A DNA stretch of 64,000 nt from DTU052 sp050951725. GTDB lineage: Bacteria; Bacillota; Syntrophomonadia; Syntrophomonadales; DTU052. Under the pieces are notes generated by a model, which did no database searches, was not told where the DNA came from, and saw only the letters and a list, made by a program, of their open reading frames with translations. The stretch covers positions 1 through 64,000 of the forward strand of contig JBMNJO010000024.1 of the NCBI GenBank assembly GCA_050951725.1, read 5' to 3'. The translations under genes and the position numbers were made by a program. This document shows positions 37,870 to 45,794 of the stretch, in pieces; position 1 is the stretch's first letter; each line of letters opens with the position of its first letter.

Positions 37870-39347
37870 GTGTAAATGGGAATAATCTCCATGATAAAAC
37901 GAAAAGGAGAAATGACCATGGCACAGTTAACCGAAAAGGAAATGCAACTTGTAGCTCTGATTAGTGAAGAATGTTCGACCCCCGCTGATTTGACAGCGAA
38001 ACTCAAAAATCTTTTTGCCGGTGCGTTAGAAAAGATGCTTGAAGCTGAAATGGATGAGCACCTAGGCTACGAAAAAAATAGCGTTTTAGGAAACAACAGC
38101 GGCAATAGCCGCAACGGTTACGGCAAGAAAACTGTAAAAAGCGAGTGGGGCGAGAGTGAAATCAGCGTTCCGCGCGACCGTAATGGCACGTTCGAGCCAC
38201 GAATTATCGAAAAGCGCCAGACTCGGACCGACGACATTGAAGCGCGGATTTTGGCCATGTATGCTAAAGGAATGTCCACTCGCGATATTGAGGATCACCT
38301 GCGCGATATTTACGGAGTAGAGGCTTCAGCCAGCCTTATCAGCCGAATCACGGACAAAATAATGCCCGCTGTTACTGAGTGGCAGTCAAGGCCGCTAGAT
38401 CCGATTTATCCCATTGTTTTTCTTGATGGGATCGTGTTCAAAGTACGCAAGGACAGCCGGATTATCAACAAATGCTTGTACACCGTTTTAGGGATCAACA
38501 TGGATGGTCGTAAGGAAATACTGGGCATATGGCTGTCAGAAAACGAAAGTGCCAGCTTTTGGACAACTGTATGTAACGAGTTGAAGAATCGCGGAGTCGA
38601 GGACATTTTGATAGCCTGCCGGGACAACCTTTCCGGATTTTCAACCGCAATCGAGACGGTTTTTCCCAAAACAGAGCAGCAACTTTGTGTGATTCATCAA
38701 ATACGCAACTCAACCAAGTATGTATCGTACAAGGATATTAAAGCCGTTATGGCGGATTTGAAGCTGGTTTACGATGCACCGACACTTGAGGACGCGGAGT
38801 ATCGGCTTGAGGAATTTCGTGAAAAGTGGGAAACGAAATATCCGCAGATTTTGAAGTCTTGGGAGGCAAATTGGGCGGAACTGTCCACCTATTTCAAGTA
38901 TCCGCATGAAGTACGGAGGCTGATTTACACCACCAATGCAGTGGAAGGATTCCATCGGATGTTGCGCAAGTTTACCAAGACTAAAACGATTTACCCGACT
39001 GACGAAGCAGTCAAAAAATCGGTTTATCTTTCGATACAGGAAATCTCTAAAAAATGGAGTATGCCAATTCGCGATTGGGGCATTATAATGGGGCAGCTGA
39101 TGATATTTTTTGGGGATCGGCTACAAGGAAAGGTGACCTCGTGATACGGGGGCGCTGCCCCCGAACCCCCGGAGTTTATCGCATTGGTTTTCCAAGGCGG
39201 CGATAGAAAGGCGACGCTCAATAGAGTATCGCCGCCTCGCTCAACCTCATGTGCCGCTCGGGTCGCGCTCCCGCGTTGCCCTATCCTGCGCATGAGTAAA
39301 AGCAATATCAGTATCCTCAATTACCTATGAGATTATTCCATTTACAC
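37870..39347 (+). mobile_element. IS256-family insertion sequence
   Basis: A 1.48-kb element with one transposase gene. Its inverted ends share GTGTAAATGG-AATAATCTC (37870 onward, and complement ending at 39347), with a one-base slip. No matching 8-bp target duplication was found outside the ends. It lies 40 bp from the IS21 fragment, forming an IS cluster. Confidence 0.85.
37918..39144 (+). CDS. IS256-family (Mutator) transposase
   Basis: A 408-residue DDE transposase. The start MAQLTEKEM is preceded by AAAAGGAGAAATGACC. The N-terminal block FAGALEKMLEAEMDEHLGYEK and catalytic acids in IVFLDGIVFKV, LIACRDNLSGF and TTNAVEGFHR are all present, as is the ISRITDKI signature region. The length fits complete family members (about 400), so it is probably active. 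Terminal repeats flank it directly. Confidence 0.95.
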   Translation: MAQLTEKEMQLVALISEECSTPADLTAKLKNLFAGALEKMLEAEMDEHLGYEKNSVLGNNSGNSRNGYGKKTVKSEWGESEISVPRDRNGTFEPRIIEKRQTRTDDIEARILAMYAKGMSTRDIEDHLRDIYGVEASASLISRITDKIMPAVTEWQSRPLDPIYPIVFLDGIVFKVRKDSRIINKCLYTVLGINMDGRKEILGIWLSENESASFWTTVCNELKNRGVEDILIACRDNLSGFSTAIETVFPKTEQQLCVIHQIRNSTKYVSYKDIKAVMADLKLVYDAPTLEDAEYRLEEFREKWETKYPQILKSWEANWAELSTYFKYPHEVRRLIYTTNAVEGFHRMLRKFTKTKTIYPTDEAVKKSVYLSIQEISKKWSMPIRDWGIIMGQLMIFFGDRLQGKVTS

Positions 39348-39367
39348 GGAAGCCGGGACACTCCCAT

Positions 39368-39797
39368 GAATACCGTTCATGCCGGCCAAAACCAGGTTCT
39401 AATATCTTTTATCTGTAGTTCAAATAGTCGCTGCCATGACCAGAGGAATTTACACAAAATATTGGACTTGATCGCTCGTTCAATACCTTAGACTCCACAG
39501 TATTGTTAATTCTATAAATTGCTATGCTTTCCTACCTGCTTTACCAGCTAAGTCAAGATAATTGTGTAAAAATAAAGAGCTAAAACAAGGCCTCTGGTTT
39601 AAACTGGGAATATTGGTCAACGGTTGTATCAAAACCTTTGGAGTCTTACTCCTTGAGATAGAGTGGGCTGGTGGCAGAAGGTATTTAGATATGGCGGAAT
39701 ACCATGATGCTGGCCAAAACATAGCTCTAATATTTTTTATCTCTCATTTAAGGGGTTCCTTCCATGACCAGAGTTATTTTACACATAATATTGGGCT
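39368..39797. repeat. Diverged direct repeat pair, about 100 bp each
   Basis: 39368-39470 and 39697-39797 share GAATACC, ATGC-GGCCAAAAC, TCTAATAT--TTTATCT, CCATGACCAGAG and TTTACACA-AATATTGG in the same order and near-equal spacing. They could be the ends of a decayed element or duplicated non-coding RNA or regulatory units; the 230 bp between them has no gene. Confidence 0.7.
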
Positions 39798-39840
39798 TTT
39801 TTTTTGCAGCCAAAAGGAGTGTATCATTGTACATTGTCTC

Positions 39841-39894
39841 GTTATTAAGGTTATTAAGGTTATTAAGGTTATTAAGGTTATTACGGTTATTACG
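39841..39894. repeat. 9-bp tandem repeat, six units
   Basis: Four copies of GTTATTAAG followed by two of GTTATTACG, head to tail. Confidence 0.95.
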
Positions 39895-39951
39895 GGAATA
39901 TAACGTGAATTTTATCAACTTGATTTGTAATTAAGGAGGCCCTTATTGCTA

Positions 39952-40875
39952 TTAATCCAAAGAAGTTCCCCATGCATTTGCTATGGCCTCTAATTGCTCT
40001 AAGGGATATTTCCTCTTCCAATAGTCTATAAGCATAAACCGCCTGTTTTCCAAACGCTCTAAGATTACTACAATTTCTGGCTGGGAAAAAAACAACACAT
40101 CGTTACGCTCAGCAGCTTTGAAAGCAATATCTTTGCCGTTTTCTTTAATAAATACTTGAAGAATTTGCACAATGTCATCCTCGGGGGTATATAAATCAGC
40201 AATATCGTTCAAAAAGTAATGGCTCATCTCTGTATCATACCAAGCCCCAATATTTGAATAGAAAAATGCGTCGAGAGCTTTTAAAATCCTAACAGGGCTT
40301 GATGTGGGAAGTTTATTTATCATGTCAAGGATTATTTGAAATTGATTATCCGCAATTTCCATCAGAGCGCTCAACGCATTCACCTCCCTTTTAATATCAA
40401 CTGGAAGCTCTGCATCCGGTTTGTAGGAAAGAATATGTGCAAGTTCGGACCATGCATTCTGGCATACTGTTCTCAGTTGTAATTCGCAAATTAATGGGGT
40501 TGTAGATGATGCGCAATTTATGATGTCGTAATGAATGGATAAATAACCAAATGTTTTCTCATCAGATGTTTCCATTTTGTTTTCTCTTTTAACAATTCGG
40601 TCTTTAAATGCAGCCTGGATCAGCTCATCAGACAACTTTAGATCAGACAAGAAGTGCACAACGGCCCGCACACCAGCCTTATCATTAATTTCAAAATACG
40701 TATTATTTTTAAAAAGCATTTTTTTAAATAGACTGTCATCTTTTTTAACTCTATGTGACAATACAACAGGAATTGCTGCCGCTTTAAATACTTCTTCGAT
40801 CTCCTTTTTTAAAATAATGCAGTATTCTTCATACAATTCTTTCTCTGCCAACCATAGCTTGCGGGCCTGTTCCAA
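39952..40875 (-). CDS. RelA/SpoT-like nucleotide synthetase domain protein
   Basis: A 307-residue protein with a (p)ppGpp-synthetase-type domain in its first half: DKAGVRAVVHFLSD matches the DxxGxRxV motif, GYLSIHYDI the GYxSxH motif, and CELQLRTVCQNAWSELAHILSYK the ExQLRT...W...EH...YK motif with its catalytic glutamate. There is no hydrolase (HD) domain. The C-terminal half is helical and unassigned. Domains of this class make alarmones or, in toxin relatives such as ToxSAS and CapRel, modify tRNA or make (pp)pApp. It is tightly linked (11 bp) to an NdpA-like gene upstream, so the two may work as one system. Confidence 0.85.
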   Translation of the reverse strand: MEQARKLWLAEKELYEEYCIILKKEIEEVFKAAAIPVVLSHRVKKDDSLFKKMLFKNNTYFEINDKAGVRAVVHFLSDLKLSDELIQAAFKDRIVKRENKMETSDEKTFGYLSIHYDIINCASSTTPLICELQLRTVCQNAWSELAHILSYKPDAELPVDIKREVNALSALMEIADNQFQIILDMINKLPTSSPVRILKALDAFFYSNIGAWYDTEMSHYFLNDIADLYTPEDDIVQILQVFIKENGKDIAFKAAERNDVLFFSQPEIVVILERLENRRFMLIDYWKRKYPLEQLEAIANAWGTSLD

Positions 40876-40886
40876 TTGAGCAGCTT

Positions 40887-41951
40887 CTATTTTGTCCTCA
40901 CCTGCGCTAACTGATCAATTATTTCCATCTTTGTTTGACCGTCGTCCATTTCTGTTATTGAGGATTTAGAATTGATTGCTTCTTTCAAGCCAAAAACAGA
41001 AATGCCGCTCGCAAAATCAATCTGTATCTTTTTTAACTTGTTTTCTATTATGCTGCAGTCCTTGTGGAAGCTATTAACTGTGACTCCATTTTCTTGAATG
41101 TAATCAATATAGTCGTCTTGTTTATTTGGCGGCAATACCCGGCGTGCAAATTCTGTTGGGTTAGTCATAATATTCTGATTGGTCAATTCGGACAATAAAT
41201 GATTTAAGAGCTCGCCTTTCCGCTCTGGAGAATCAATTTTTTCGTTTATATATTTCTGAGTTGTTTCAAAAAACCTTTTAGTTAAGACTTGGGATTGTTC
41301 GGTAAGTTGACAACCTAAAAATTTATTTAAAAAAAAGTCCGCCACATCTTTACTGCCATAGCTTTGTTGTTTATCACATAATAATCCCTTAATAATCCCA
41401 TCTTCCAAATAAAACAATACAATTTTAAACAACTTTGTTTTCTTAGTAAGCATTAAATCTCGAATATGTTCGACATCAAATGTTCTTAATCCGCCTTCCA
41501 AGGTCTGTTGCCTAACACGTACACCTTCTTCTCGTTCAACTTTTAGGATAGCCAATCCAATTCTCTGCTCCAAAGAACAACGTATAAATAATAATATACC
41601 ACCCGGATTTACAGCATTTTGTATATTAAATAAGTGCTGTGCAATTTCTTGCGTAATAGGTAGTCTTCTGCATTCATCACAGAAAAAATATTCACTAATT
41701 AACTGTCGAACGGGTGAATCGCTTGTTGTGTCAAAGATTATCTCCATAGCTGCTGCCGAACCTATTGAATCAGTAATTTTGTCATAGAAAAAATTTACAA
41801 TCTCTGGGTTGATTGGAGACGCAACCTGGCTAAACACTGGCTTTTCTAATATAGTATTTGGTGCTTCTCGAAGAACTCTACGCGAAAGCTTCTTAGGAAT
41901 ATCATGTACAATTAATTCATCTACTTGTAATCTTTTTAGTGATGCTCGCAT
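40887..41951 (-). CDS. NdpA/YejK-like nucleoid-associated protein
   Basis: A 354-residue protein resembling the 37-kDa nucleoid-associated family (NdpA): LLFIRCSLEQRIGLAILKVEREEGVRV and FDVEHIRDLMLTKKTKLFKIVLFYLEDG follow the family pattern. The ATG at 41951 has GAAGGGG upstream and is preferred over a TTG at 41984. The RelA/SpoT-like gene follows 11 bp later on the same strand. NdpA proteins occur in defence islands and plasmids, but their biochemical role is unknown. A sensing or DNA-binding role controlling the nucleotide synthetase is inference. Confidence 0.65.
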   Translation of the reverse strand: MRASLKRLQVDELIVHDIPKKLSRRVLREAPNTILEKPVFSQVASPINPEIVNFFYDKITDSIGSAAAMEIIFDTTSDSPVRQLISEYFFCDECRRLPITQEIAQHLFNIQNAVNPGGILLFIRCSLEQRIGLAILKVEREEGVRVRQQTLEGGLRTFDVEHIRDLMLTKKTKLFKIVLFYLEDGIIKGLLCDKQQSYGSKDVADFFLNKFLGCQLTEQSQVLTKRFFETTQKYINEKIDSPERKGELLNHLLSELTNQNIMTNPTEFARRVLPPNKQDDYIDYIQENGVTVNSFHKDCSIIENKLKKIQIDFASGISVFGLKEAINSKSSITEMDDGQTKMEIIDQLAQVRTK

Positions 41952-42420
41952 AAGCCCTACCCCTTCATCATAGGCATCACCCAATTGTCATCCGTAATCA
42001 TTGTTGCTTCTTTACTCTCGTCTTTTTGTATACAAATACTAAATTAATCGAGTTTATGTTTTGCACCTTTTTCTTAAAAGGGATGTGCCCCTTAGGTTTC
42101 TAAGCTGAGACTTCCTCTACCTTGCTTCTTTCTAATAAGAAACAACCCTTGTTTCATTACATTTCTTTTTCGCTCGAATGTTAAAACAACAATGTGTCTC
42201 GTGTTATTACACCATAATCATTACCGGTACGCCCTTATTAATTGGATCTTGGCAAAATGATATAACAGAAGTATGTTATTACACCTAAGAAAATCATAGC
42301 AACGGTTGCTAATATAAAATACTTCTTTTTGGACACGGGAAATCCTGCTAATAATCCTAAGTTTTAGACACATCATTGCTTACAGCTTCAATGATAAAAT
42401 GTTGGATTATAACCCTTTTT
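41952..42420. other. Intergenic region upstream of NdpA-like gene
   Basis: About 470 bp, AT-rich, with one possible very short gene (42238-42336, minus). No other coding frame or clear promoter recognised. Confidence 0.45.
42238..42336 (-). CDS. Possible 32-residue single-membrane-helix peptide
   Basis: GTG start with AGGA seven bases upstream. The product begins with VSKKKY, continues as one hydrophobic helix (FILATVAMIFLGVITYFCYIIL) and ends PRSN. The basic head plus single helix resembles small membrane toxins or regulators, but short hydrophobic frames also arise by chance in AT-rich DNA. Confidence 0.3.
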   Translation of the reverse strand: MSKKKYFILATVAMIFLGVITYFCYIILPRSN

Positions 42421-43224
42421 CTACGCAGACAACCTAACTGGTCCAACAACTAGCTTTTCGACTTCTGCTTTTAACCACTCTGCTGCCTCATCCCCAGAAG
42501 CCAACACTTCCTCAACCATTAATAATGCCTTCTCAGCCTTTTCCCATGCCTGGTCCTCTTTAGAGGCAGGACTTACGGACCCGTTGATTTCTTCCTGCAT
42601 CCTGCGGGTTGACCATTGATTGTCCATCGCTGCAGCAAGCCACTTCTGCGGCTCGCTGGTATGGGCCGCAATCTGGTGGTGCCTGAATGATAAATACGGT
42701 ATCCGGTCTTCTTCCCTGGGGAAAGCATTGAAGGTTCTGGTCATTTTCCTGACCTGGGAGGCCGAACAGCCGATTGCTGAAGCGATTTGTCTAGGTTTAA
42801 GCCCCATGCTGTCGTGCATGACCGTTATTACCGCCGCCCTGTCCCACATGGAGTTTTCGCCTTTTTCAAGGCAGAACAGGTAAAGTTCCAAGACTTCTTC
42901 AAAAGTCTTACCGGCAACGGGGTTAGGAACGTGAATTTCATGCGGTAGTTTGCCGTCCAGGGACCAGCCGTTCTTTTCATAAATTTCTTCGATAGTTACT
43001 CCTTCTCGCAGGGCAACGATCTCAATCAGGGTTCTTCGAGGTATCTTATACCGCTGGGCCTTATCGTGACAGGCTGCGCAAAGCTGAATCAAGTTTTCCT
43101 TTATGTCTTTTCCCCCGGCTCCCCTGGTCTTAATGTGATGCGGCCAGCCGTGAGCCGGGGACCCGCAGAGTTCGCAGTAGGGTTTGCGGACAGAATTGAT
43201 AACTGACATATCGTATTTGGCCAT
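42421..43224 (-). CDS. HNH nuclease-domain protein with ParB-like helix-turn-helix
   Basis: About 267 residues. An N-terminal HNH-type zinc-finger nuclease motif is seen (CELCGSPAHGWPHHI, then NLIQLCAACHDKAQ). The middle carries a helix-turn-helix (LKPRQIASAIGCSASQVRKMTRTF) like those of ParB/Sak4-type proteins, and the C-terminus is helical. The start MAKYDMS follows TAGGAGGG; the frame is open to 43362 but crosses a terminator hairpin. The gene is divergent from an XRE regulator, as in phage or ICE regulatory regions. Role unknown. Confidence 0.75.
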   Translation of the reverse strand: MAKYDMSVINSVRKPYCELCGSPAHGWPHHIKTRGAGGKDIKENLIQLCAACHDKAQRYKIPRRTLIEIVALREGVTIEEIYEKNGWSLDGKLPHEIHVPNPVAGKTFEEVLELYLFCLEKGENSMWDRAAVITVMHDSMGLKPRQIASAIGCSASQVRKMTRTFNAFPREEDRIPYLSFRHHQIAAHTSEPQKWLAAAMDNQWSTRRMQEEINGSVSPASKEDQAWEKAEKALLMVEEVLASGDEAAEWLKAEVEKLVVGPVRLSA

Positions 43225-43283
43225 AACCATCCCTCCTAAAAAAATTGGGACGCGCGTCTCATTTTCCATTCCTTTAAGGCAAC

Positions 43284-43319
43284 AAAAAACCCGACTTCTC
43301 CGAGAGCCATCGGGTTTTG
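43284..43319 (-). terminator. Hairpin with T-run in leader of HNH gene
   Basis: On the minus strand AAAACCCGA and TCGGGTTTTTT pair around about 17 nt. It lies 60 bp upstream of the HNH start, so it either ends an antisense or upstream transcript or attenuates the HNH gene. Confidence 0.6.
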
Positions 43320-43469
43320 AACATCTTTTCGGTTTTGTGGGCAAATAGACAATGCCAGTCATATTAGGTTATATTAAAGACACACAGTTTGGGTGTCTGT
43401 TATTAGATTATCATACTTTTCTAATACTTTCAACATGGTGTTGACACCTTTCAAAAAGGATGGTTTCGT

Positions 43470-43823
43470 ATGCAGAACAAAGAATGGAACAAAGAACTGT
43501 TTCCAGCCATACTGAAGCAGGCCTTGTACGAAAGAGGCATGACCCAGCGGGGACTCGCCCGTATCATTGGGATATCCCCGAACTCAGTCCATTCTTACCT
43601 CATCGGCAGAAACCTCCCGACCCTTGACGTGTTCGCAAAAATGGCAATAGCATTGAATTACTCTGCCGACTACCTCCTGGGCTTCACCGGCCCCAAAAAT
43701 CTTAGCGGCGAAGACGATAGCCTGAAAGAAGAAATCTTAATTATGAGGAGTTCCTACACAGCCATGACAGATAAGCAGAAAAAGGCTTTTTTGGAGTTCG
43801 TCAAATCGCTAACCAAGGAGTAG
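43470..43823 (+). CDS. XRE-family regulator
   Basis: A 117-residue protein with an N-terminal Cro/CI helix-turn-helix (GMTQRGLARIIGISPNSVHSYLIGRNLPTLDVFAKMAIALNYSADYLLGF) and a helical dimerisation tail, similar to phage and ICE repressors. AAAAAGGATGG precedes the ATG. It is followed by a terminator and then an ImmA-like gene, reproducing the ImmR/ImmA pairing that controls ICEBs1-like elements. Confidence 0.88.
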   Translation: MQNKEWNKELFPAILKQALYERGMTQRGLARIIGISPNSVHSYLIGRNLPTLDVFAKMAIALNYSADYLLGFTGPKNLSGEDDSLKEEILIMRSSYTAMTDKQKKAFLEFVKSLTKE

Positions 43824-43850
43824 CTGTTTGTTATCAACTGGTAACTGTAA

Positions 43851-43882
43851 AAGCAACTGGTAAAAGGGCAGTTGCTTTTTTG
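43851..43882 (+). terminator. Rho-independent terminator after XRE gene
   Basis: AAGCAACTG and CAGTTGCTT pair around GTAAAAGGG, followed by TTTTTGTTT; 28 bp past the stop codon. Confidence 0.88.
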
Positions 43883-43989
43883 TTTGCCTATGGATATACA
43901 TGGCTACTTTTGTCGTTTAGTAGGGGTTTTCTTCCATGAAGGAGAAATTAATAGTATTATAATACAAACATATGTTCGGGGGTGTTTTA

Positions 43990-44400
43990 ATGCTTGTTCG
44001 CCATGATTTTGCACGAATCAAAGCAAGAATGCTGCTAAAAGGCTTTAAGCCGCCATTGGACTTAGAAAAAATTGCTGACCGGTTGGGGATCAAGTATCAT
44101 TATCACTGCCTTGCCGGGGTGAACTGTTCTTTTTCCATAAAGCACGGTAACCGGTATATAATCGGCATTTCGATTTCCGGGAATCAAGAAGAAGATCGTC
44201 GGGCCTTTGCCCGGCAGTTGGGACATATTGTATTAGGCCATTTTGAGTTATATGACATGGATCTCTTGGATGAAGAACGACTGAATGACCATGAGCGCGA
44301 GATCCTTATTCAAGAGGCGGATATCTTTGCTGAAGAATTGCTGATGCCTACCCAACGCATGCTGGAGCTAACTAGAAAAAGCACTGGTAAAGACAGTTAG
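43990..44400 (+). CDS. ImmA/IrrE-like protein with degenerate protease motif
   Basis: A 136-residue protein of the ImmA/IrrE metallopeptidase family by layout: RHDFARIKARMLLKGFKPPLDLEKIADRLGI at the N-terminus, then the active-site helix region and a C-terminal EADIFAEELLMP, which supplies the third ligand region. The HExxH motif expected before LGH reads RQLGH (RAFARQLGHIVLGHFE): the first His and the Glu are replaced by Arg and Gln. It should therefore be proteolytically dead. Start chosen at the ATG after GGGGGTG. It follows the XRE repressor, its usual substrate. Confidence 0.75.
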   Translation: MLVRHDFARIKARMLLKGFKPPLDLEKIADRLGIKYHYHCLAGVNCSFSIKHGNRYIIGISISGNQEEDRRAFARQLGHIVLGHFELYDMDLLDEERLNDHEREILIQEADIFAEELLMPTQRMLELTRKSTGKDS

Positions 44401-45052
44401 AATCGGACCGTCCTAACTGCTTCATGTTATAGCTCATATTGAGCTTTTTCATTACTTTGCCCCACCAATGGTAAGCCCATAGATACGGCCCTCTTTCTTT
44501 TTTCTTGTTTGTAAAGAGTGGGCCGTGTTTTTGTTGAGCACAAAGCTTTCTTAACAACTCCCCTAGTTCTGACCTGGGATTAAAAAAGAATATTTCTCTG
44601 CCGGCTTCGATGTACGAGTCTCCAATATCCTCAACGTTCAGGGCAAGGGCCTGGTGAATATTTATATTGGTTTCAGCAATCAGTTGGAACAACACCCTTG
44701 GAATTAACGGCAGCATGTCTATTTCCTTCATGATGGCTTGGTAATCGCCTTCCGGTATCGGCAATGGGCCTGTGCTAGGTTTTGGTTTTACTGAACCCAG
44801 GCTTTCAGCCGGGTTATGAGTTATTCTTTCGGTGACATACAGCCATCTAAAGAACTTTTTGATTGCTGACTGGTGGGACGCAACTGTTTTGATGCTTCTG
44901 CTGCGTGACAGTATTTTCATAAGGTCCACGGTGGTTATGTTTTGATAATCAAGACTTTTAAACGGCTGCAGGGCGTTTTCGTAAGCCTTGACGGTGTTCT
45001 CGGAATAATTGTTGCGTTCTAAATATGCTAAGAATAAATCAACAGCGTTCAC
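44372..45052 (-). CDS. Degenerate tyrosine recombinase (XerC-like)
   Basis: The first about 100 residues form a phage-integrase SAM-like DNA-binding domain (NNYSENTVKAYENAL, HQSAIKKFFRWLYVTERITHNPAESL). The catalytic domain is shortened and eroded: the TGLRISE motif reads AETNINIHQAL, lacking the arginine, and the C-terminus ends before recognisable HxxR and Tyr motifs. The 226-residue product is well below the usual 300. It overlaps the convergent ImmA-like gene by 29 bp. Together with the XRE/ImmA-like pair it suggests a decayed integrative element. Confidence 0.72.
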   Translation of the reverse strand: MNAVDLFLAYLERNNYSENTVKAYENALQPFKSLDYQNITTVDLMKILSRSRSIKTVASHQSAIKKFFRWLYVTERITHNPAESLGSVKPKPSTGPLPIPEGDYQAIMKEIDMLPLIPRVLFQLIAETNINIHQALALNVEDIGDSYIEAGREIFFFNPRSELGELLRKLCAQQKHGPLFTNKKKERGPYLWAYHWWGKVMKKLNMSYNMKQLGRSDSNCLYQCFF

Positions 45053-45144
45053 TAAACAATTCCCCTTTCCTCTAAGTTTGCAAACTCCTGCCTTGTGGCA
45101 GGGAAATTAGGTTTGTAGCGGTAATATTAGGATAGGTGGTGCTT

Positions 45145-45324
45145 ATGGCCAGATCGGAATTGGAACAGTCTATCCTACAAACCTTGGAGAACATACTTCG
45201 GGTCAAAGAAAAGATGGACCGGGCGTGTGATCAGACAGAAATACGTCGCCTGCAGCTCAGACTCAAAGAATTGCAATATCTTCAGATATGGCAGATGGAA
45301 AAACTGGAAAGGATGTCTGATTAG
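45145..45324 (+). CDS. Small coiled-coil protein of unknown function
   Basis: A 59-residue protein, highly charged and predicted helical throughout (LENILRVKEKMDRACDQTEIRRLQLRLKELQYLQ), likely a coiled coil. The start MARSELEQ follows AGGTGGT. No family recognised. It stands between the decayed recombinase and the disrupted nuclease gene. Confidence 0.5.
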   Translation: MARSELEQSILQTLENILRVKEKMDRACDQTEIRRLQLRLKELQYLQIWQMEKLERMSD

Positions 45325-45357
45325 CTAAGATGTTTGACTTAGTTTACTTCGAAATAT

Positions 45358-45794
45358 TCAAAATGCTGACATTTTCAGAATGGCGTAGATGGCTCCATGG
45401 ATTTTCTCATTCAAATAATGATGCTCCCGCATGTCCAACAAATTGAGGTAACCGCTTTCCTCAAATCCCTGATTAGTCTTTTCATATATCTTGTATATGT
45501 ATCCATTCGTGAGCAACAGTAGGCCACAGTCAGAATACTTAGTAGCGTATTTAAATGCTTGGTCTTGTGCAAAATAAAGCCCATCCTTGAAACTCTTTGT
45601 CTCTATAATCATGTAAGGATCTTTTGATGCGTCTTTCTTAGTGTATGGCCTACTGAATACGGCGATGTCGATATGGTCAAACTCAATTTTGATCTTTTGT
45701 TCTGACCACCCCAAAGATATGAGCAAAGGAATAACCAAAAATGTCCTAATTTCGTGTTCCAAGACATCGTAATCGTTATCTCCATACCACCTAG
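45358..45794 (-). pseudogene. C-terminal part of disrupted nuclease gene (HsdR-N-like domain)
   Basis: Contains RWYGDNDYDVLEHEIRTFLVIPLLISLGW, then IKIEF-DHIDIAVF and YMIIETKSFKDGL, the D...ExK pattern of a PD-(D/E)XK nuclease like the N-terminal domain of type I restriction HsdR. The apparent start (MSHNLLF) lies inside the terminal repeat of the IS1182 element and is not native. Removing the element and one CTAG joins ...INRVSRLA to RWYGDND in frame with the part at 47311-47684. This is the third of three pieces. Confidence 0.82.

Larger units (their letters stand above)
39348..39951. other. Non-coding region with direct and tandem repeats
   Basis: About 600 bp with no credible gene. It carries two diverged 100-bp direct repeats and a run of 9-bp repeats (listed separately). 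The larger open frame here depends on the tandem repeat (VIKVIKVIK) and lacks coding character. Confidence 0.55.

Noticed and set aside
39562..39903. 113-codon frame ending in VIKVIKVIK
   Set aside because: Its end is the 9-bp tandem repeat and the rest shows no coding signal or similarity I recognise.
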